A stretch of DNA of 64,000 bases, taken from the NCBI RefSeq assembly GCF_030457605.1, contig NZ_JAKDUR010000004.1, forward strand, positions 1 through 64,000, in the 5' to 3' direction. Position 1 is the first letter of the stretch. The number at the start of each line of letters is the position of its first letter. The DNA comes from Halomonas sp. Lineage in GTDB: Bacteria > Pseudomonadota > Gammaproteobacteria > Pseudomonadales > Halomonadaceae. This document shows, one piece after another, positions 59,982-64,000 of this stretch. Position numbers and translations under genes: made by a program. The notes beneath the pieces were generated by a model, which saw nothing but the letters and a program-made list of their open reading frames with translations, did not search any database and had not been told where the DNA came from.

Positions 59982-61406
59982 ATGAGTGATTCTGCGATGG
60001 TCATGAAAGCGTCTCTTCAGCTACGCGTTGGCACCCAGCTGACCATGACGCCGCAGCTCAAACAGGCGATTTCGCTTTTGCAGCTGTCAACGCTGGACTT
60101 GCGCCAGGAAATCCAGCAGGCGCTGGACGCCAATCCACTACTCGACCAGGAAGACGAATTCAGCGAGCAGGCCGCCATTGATGCGCCCGAAGACAGCTGG
60201 GCCGAAAGCATTCCCGACGAGCTTTCCGTGGACAGCGACTGGTCCGATACCTACCAGGACACACCCCGTGCCAACAGCAGCGAAGGGCCGGACTTTGATC
60301 GCCAGACCGCCGGCCAGAGCTTGCACGGCCATCTGCTCTGGCAGCTGGCGATGCTGGATCTTGAAGCCGACGACCATGTGATCGCCGAAACGCTGATCGA
60401 CGCCGTGGATGCCAACGGCTACCTGACCCAGTCGCTTGACGAGATGTACAGCGGCTTGCACCACCAGGGGTTTGACCGGATTGACCCGGCCCGCATGGCG
60501 GCCGTACTGGCACGGCTTCAGCAGTTTGAGCCCACCGGCGCCTTTGCCCGGGATCTGGGCGAGTGCCTGACGCTGCAACTTGACGCGCTGCCGGAAACCA
60601 CACCGCTGCTGATGCCCGCACGCCGGCTGGTACGCCAGTTCCTCCCTGCCCTCGGACGCAACGACTCGCGCTTGCTCAAGCGCCGGCTGGGGCTTGACGA
60701 CGCCGAACTTGACGCAGTGACCGGACTGATACGCAGCCTTGATCCGCGCCCCGGCAGCGCCTTTGACAGCGTCACCGACAGTGCCGTGATTCCCGACCTG
60801 CTAGCCCGGCGGAGCGAACATGGCTGGCACCTTGAGCTGAATCCCGACGCTGTGCCCCGGCTGCGCATTCAGCCCGACTACGCCAACCTGATCAAACGTG
60901 CCGATAACAGCCAGGACAACCGCTTTCTCAAGGAACACCTTCAGGAAGCGCGCTGGCTGATCAAAAGCCTTTCCAGTCGTAACGATACCCTGCTGCGCGT
61001 CGGCCGCGAAATCATCGCCCGCCAGCTGGATTTTCTCGACCACGGCGAACAGGCCATGCAGCCGCTGGTGCTTGCCGATATTGCCTCAGCCGTCGACATG
61101 CACGAATCCACGATTTCCCGGGTCACTACGCAAAAATACCTGCATACCCCCCGGGGCGTATTCGAACTCAAGTATTTTTTTTCCAGCCAGCTGGGCGGCA
61201 GGGACGACAGCGCACATTCAAGCACTGCCATTCGCGCACGCATCAAAAAGCTCGTGGAACAGGAGCCCGTCGGCAAGCCGTTGTCCGACAGCCGTCTGGC
61301 CATGCTGCTCGACGAAGCCGGCATCCACGTGGCCCGTCGCACGGTAGCCAAATATCGTGAAGCGCTGGGCATTCCTCCAACCAGCGAACGTCGCCGCCGA
61401 CGCTAA
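59982..61406 (+). CDS. rpoN: RNA polymerase sigma-54 factor RpoN
   Basis: RpoN recognises -24/-12 promoters and needs activator ATPases. The 474-residue protein has the Gln/Leu-rich region I (SLQLRVGTQLTMTPQLKQAI), an acidic region II, the core-binding region III, and the RpoN box ARRTVAKYRE in the C-terminal region. The start may be the ATG at 59982 or internal ATGs at 59997 or 60003. The gene order after it, hpf-ptsN-rapZ-ptsO, is classic. Confidence 0.97.
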   Translation: MSDSAMVMKASLQLRVGTQLTMTPQLKQAISLLQLSTLDLRQEIQQALDANPLLDQEDEFSEQAAIDAPEDSWAESIPDELSVDSDWSDTYQDTPRANSSEGPDFDRQTAGQSLHGHLLWQLAMLDLEADDHVIAETLIDAVDANGYLTQSLDEMYSGLHHQGFDRIDPARMAAVLARLQQFEPTGAFARDLGECLTLQLDALPETTPLLMPARRLVRQFLPALGRNDSRLLKRRLGLDDAELDAVTGLIRSLDPRPGSAFDSVTDSAVIPDLLARRSEHGWHLELNPDAVPRLRIQPDYANLIKRADNSQDNRFLKEHLQEARWLIKSLSSRNDTLLRVGREIIARQLDFLDHGEQAMQPLVLADIASAVDMHESTISRVTTQKYLHTPRGVFELKYFFSSQLGGRDDSAHSSTAIRARIKKLVEQEPVGKPLSDSRLAMLLDEAGIHVARRTVAKYREALGIPPTSERRRRR

Positions 61407-61490
61407 TCAACGAAACTCGCGCCAAGGGCTTTGTTTACGTCCAAAAAGGGTTACAATCAAACCACATTCCGACGGATAAGGAGTATGTCC

Positions 61491-61799
61491 ATGCAAGTCA
61501 ACATTACCGGTCATCACGTAGAACTGACTGACGCCTTGCGTGACTATGTAAATGAAAAGCTCGCCCGGGTCGAGCGTCATTACGACAACATTACCACCGT
61601 GCAGGTCACCTTATCTGTGGAAAAAGAGCGCCAACAGGCCGCCTGCACCATGCACGTTGCCGGTGCCGAACTGCACGCTGAAGCCACCAACAACGACATG
61701 TACGCCGCCATCGACGCACTGGCCGACAAGATCGATCGCCAGCTGGTCAAACACAAGGAAAAAGCACAGGCCCGCGCCCAGGGCGCCGGCGTGCGTTAA
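61491..61799 (+). CDS. hpf: Ribosome hibernation promoting factor, short form (HPF)
   Basis: HPF binds the decoding centre and promotes formation of hibernating 100S ribosomes. The 102-residue protein, MQVNITGHHVELTDALRDYV, is of the short type. The ATG at 61491 is 7 bases after AAGGAG; the ATG at 61485 sits too near the site. A TACAAT hexamer 17 bases after CTTTGT around 61430-61460 could be its own promoter between rpoN and hpf. Confidence 0.93.
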   Translation: MQVNITGHHVELTDALRDYVNEKLARVERHYDNITTVQVTLSVEKERQQAACTMHVAGAELHAEATNNDMYAAIDALADKIDRQLVKHKEKAQARAQGAGVR

Positions 61800-61804
61800 A
61801 CCTG

Positions 61805-62275
61805 ATGACGCTGGAAACCATCCTCCCCCCGGAGCGCGTGCTGTATGACGTCCCCGGGGGCAGTAAAAAAAGGGTGCTGGAATTTTTCAGCACCTTTATT
61901 GCGCAGAACATTCCCAGCCTGGATAGTCAGGAAGTTTTCGGCCGCCTGATCGGCCGCGAGAAGCTCGGTAGTACGGGTATAGGCAACGGCGTGGCGATTC
62001 CGCATGCACGAAGTCCCCACTGCAATGCTCCCATCGCCGGCTTTCTCAAGCTTTCCGAGGCGGTCGACTTCGATGCCATTGACGGCGATCCGGTGGACCT
62101 GGTGTTCGTATTGCTGGTTCCCGAACAGGCCGATGACACACATCTGGCGCTACTGGGTCAGGTCGCGCTGATCATGAACGACAGCAAGACGCGCATGCGG
62201 CTACGCCGCGCCCAAAGCCAGCGCGAACTGCTCGACCTGATCATCGAAAGCATCCGCGAACAACCCGAAAAATAG
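61805..62275 (+). CDS. ptsN: Nitrogen PTS EIIA component PtsN
   Basis: EIIANtr is the terminal phosphoacceptor of the nitrogen PTS and regulates potassium and stress functions. The 156-residue protein shows the active-site His in GVAIPHARSP, DFDAIDGDPVDLVFVLLVP and MRLRRAQSQRELLDLI. It follows hpf after 5 bases. Its phosphodonor partner ptsO is two genes on; the first enzyme PtsP is not in the window. Confidence 0.96.
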   Translation: MTLETILPPERVLYDVPGGSKKRVLEFFSTFIAQNIPSLDSQEVFGRLIGREKLGSTGIGNGVAIPHARSPHCNAPIAGFLKLSEAVDFDAIDGDPVDLVFVLLVPEQADDTHLALLGQVALIMNDSKTRMRLRRAQSQRELLDLIIESIREQPEK

Positions 62276-62309
62276 CGCCCCCTATCCGCTCGATCCCACG
62301 AGAGACGCT

Positions 62310-63230
62310 ATGCAACTGGTCATTATCAGCGGTCGTTCCGGCTCGGGCAAATCCATTGTCCTGCAGGCGCTGGAAGACCTTGGCTACTATGCCATCGACA
62401 ACCTGCCGGCAATGCTTCTGGGCTCGCTGGTGGATAAACTGCGCAACCAGACCGGCCGCACTCATCTGGCGGTCAGCATTGATGCGCGCAACCTGCCCGG
62501 CGCGCTGGAACGCCTGCCGGGGCTGCTTGACGAGCTCAAGGCGCGTCATATCAATTTCCACGTGGTGTACCTGACCACCGATGCCCGCATTCTTCTGGAA
62601 CGCTACTCCGCTACGCGGCGCCGCCATCCGCTCACCCGGGACAGCGACATGACGCTTGAGGAAGCCATCGCCAAGGAAGAAGAAACCCTCAACGATGTGC
62701 GCAACCTCGCTGATCTGACCATCGACACCTCCAGGCTTTCCGTTCACGACCTGCGCCGGCGCATTGCCGATCAGGTCGCTCACCGCCACCGCGATCAGCT
62801 CACCCTCACCGTTGAATCCTTCGGCTACAAACGTGGCGTGCCGCTGGATGCGGATTTAGTATTCGATGCGCGCTGCCTGCCCAACCCCTACTGGGATCCC
62901 GCTCTTCGCAGCCTGAACGGGCGCGATGCCGAAATCCGGACGTTTTTACGCGGCTATCCCATCGTTGAGGCCATGTGCCGGGATATTCACGACTGGCTGG
63001 GGCGCTGGCTACCGGCCTACCAGAACAGCCAGCGCAGCTATATTACCGTCGCCATCGGCTGTACCGGCGGTCAACACCGCTCGGTATATCTGGCCGAGCA
63101 GCTCGGTCAGCTGATACTGGATACCATTGATGAAGTCCACGTGCGCCATCGCGAACTGTCGGTGCAATACACACGTTCGGCCAACGCCACCCGCACCGAA
63201 CCTTTGCATGCCGACGACGACCGGGGTTAA
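62310..63230 (+). CDS. rapZ: RNase adapter protein RapZ
   Basis: RapZ has a P-loop kinase-like N-terminal domain and a C-terminal RNA/sugar-sensing domain. In E. coli it presents sRNA GlmZ to RNase E and so links glucosamine-6-phosphate levels to GlmS. The 306 residues include SGRSGSGKSIVLQAL at 8-22, DVRNLADLTIDTS, and the conserved C-terminal YITVAIGCTGGQHRSVYLAEQL. It lies between ptsN and ptsO in the usual order. Confidence 0.96.
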   Translation: MQLVIISGRSGSGKSIVLQALEDLGYYAIDNLPAMLLGSLVDKLRNQTGRTHLAVSIDARNLPGALERLPGLLDELKARHINFHVVYLTTDARILLERYSATRRRHPLTRDSDMTLEEAIAKEEETLNDVRNLADLTIDTSRLSVHDLRRRIADQVAHRHRDQLTLTVESFGYKRGVPLDADLVFDARCLPNPYWDPALRSLNGRDAEIRTFLRGYPIVEAMCRDIHDWLGRWLPAYQNSQRSYITVAIGCTGGQHRSVYLAEQLGQLILDTIDEVHVRHRELSVQYTRSANATRTEPLHADDDRG

Positions 63231-63301
63231 CCGGCAACCCCGCCCTTATCAGACATTGACTACCAACGCCTCATTACACCGTTTCAGCAGAAGGAATCCG
63301 C

Positions 63302-63571
63302 GTGCCGCGTAAAACTTTGACACTGATCAATCAGCGCGGTCTGCACGCCCGCGCCGCCACCCGGCTGGTGACCTGCTGCCAGCCGTTTGAATCCCGCATT
63401 CACGTTTACAAGGGCGAGCAAAAAGCCGACGCCCGCAACATCATGGCGTTGTTGATACTCGCTGCCCCCTGCGGCACCGAACTCACTGTGCACGCCGAAG
63501 GCGAAGATGCCGAGCCAGCGCTTGACGCCGTCGAAGCGCTGTTTGCCGCGCGCTTCGACGAAGACTATTAA
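63302..63571 (+). CDS. ptsO: HPr-family phosphocarrier NPr
   Basis: NPr passes phosphate from PtsP to PtsN. The 89-residue protein contains the active-site His in INQRGLHARAATRLV (residue 15) and the usual DARNIMALLILAAPCGTELTV, where the Ser-46 region is diverged. It starts with GTG at 63302. It is the last gene of the plus-strand run; only 31 bases separate it from pmbA, and no clear terminator is seen. Confidence 0.95.
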   Translation: MPRKTLTLINQRGLHARAATRLVTCCQPFESRIHVYKGEQKADARNIMALLILAAPCGTELTVHAEGEDAEPALDAVEALFAARFDEDY

Positions 63572-63602
63572 TTGGCTTCTATAGCTGGCGGGTAGCGTAT
63601 AT

Positions 63603-64000
63603 CTAATTACCAGCCACGGTCATGTCGTTGATCAACCAGCTGCCGGTATGGATGCTGCCTCGCGTATCCACATCGTTGCCAATGCCTGCCAGATTGGCAA
63701 ACATCTGCTCCAGATTGCCGGCAATGGTGAACTCTTCAATCGGGTACTGTACCTTGCCGTCTTCTACCCAGAAGCCCGTGGCACCGCGCGAATAATCACC
63801 GGTGACGCCGTTGACGCCCTGTCCCATCAGCTCGGTGACCCATACGCCGCAGCCCATCTGTTCCAACAGAGCCTCCGGCGTTTGCAACGGCGCGTTGATG
63901 CGCAGGTTGCGTGCGCCGCCCGCGTTACCCGTGGTCTCCATCTTCAGCCGGCGGGCGCTGTAGGTCGAAAGCATATAGCTTGCCACCTTGCCCTCGGCAA
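63603..64000 (-). CDS. pmbA: Metalloprotease PmbA (TldE), C-terminal part
   Basis: The frame runs off the right edge; 131 residues are visible, ending DMTVAGN. The motifs VASYMLSTYSARRLKMETTG, then NAGGARN, MGQGVNGVTGDYSRGATGF and YPIEEFTIAGNLEQM are typical of the C-terminal domain of PmbA/TldE. This protein pairs with TldD in a Zn-dependent protease that processes small peptides such as microcin B17 or antitoxin CcdA in E. coli. The N-terminal part is outside the window. Confidence 0.94.
   Translation of the reverse strand, partial: AEGKVASYMLSTYSARRLKMETTGNAGGARNLRINAPLQTPEALLEQMGCGVWVTELMGQGVNGVTGDYSRGATGFWVEDGKVQYPIEEFTIAGNLEQMFANLAGIGNDVDTRGSIHTGSWLINDMTVAGN

Overview
This window is a compact, high-GC chromosomal stretch from a Gram-negative gammaproteobacterium. 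It carries Kdo and lipid A genes, Mla and Lpt transport, a DAP-type MurE, SspAB, RpoN with the nitrogen PTS, and a cytochrome bc1 complex. The gene order resembles what I remember of Pseudomonas and of halophilic Oceanospirillales. A member of the Halomonadaceae (Halomonas or a relative) is my best guess; the genus is inferred, not proven. I see no tRNA, rRNA, insertion sequence, prophage or CRISPR array.

Layout. 1-343: the tail of RNase E, facing an envelope cluster on the minus strand (murB, low-Mr tyrosine phosphatase, kdsB, a Trm112-like gene, lpxK, msbA, comEC; 433-8034). 8154-8705: a DUF2062 membrane protein. 8702-10673: lolD and a single LolC/E-type permease. 10773-15835: a Nudix/ThiE-like fusion, argJ and secA. 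15836-16451: an unassigned secA leader with a small signal-peptide-bearing ORF, then dciA on the plus strand. 17000-35018: lpxC and the division/cell-wall (dcw) cluster, transcribed right to left as rsmH-ftsL-ftsI-murE-murF-mraY-murD-ftsW-murG-murC-ddl-ftsQ-ftsA-ftsZ-lpxC. 35115-35468: RNase P RNA, between rsmH and rsmI. 36593-39776: lpoA-yraN-diaA-dolP on the plus strand. 39899-46294: sspB, sspA, petCBA, rpsI, rplM and zapE on the minus strand. 46487-49191: zapG (+), a Nif3-family gene (-) and a DegS/AlgW-like protease (+). 49220-56082: hisD-hisG-murA-ibaG-mlaBCDEF (-). 56363-63571: kdsD-kdsC-lptC-lptA-lptB-rpoN-hpf-ptsN-rapZ-ptsO (+). 63603-64000: the end of pmbA (-).

Together the genes build the envelope. 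They cover peptidoglycan precursor synthesis (MurA-G, Ddl, MraY), its septal polymerisation (FtsI, FtsW, with FtsL/Q/A/Z) and its regulation (LpoA, ZapE, ZapG). They also cover Kdo and lipid A synthesis and flipping, LPS export, lipoprotein release, phospholipid retrograde transport and protein export. Many genes overlap by 1-14 bases, so translational coupling is probable.

Most of the window is ordinary core genome. The main departures are: a SecM-position ORF upstream of secA with an RGPP sequence near its C-terminus and foldable RNA downstream; no mraZ before rsmH; a 390-base AT-rich spacer between ftsQ and ftsA with mutually exclusive hairpins; and one Lol permease instead of two.
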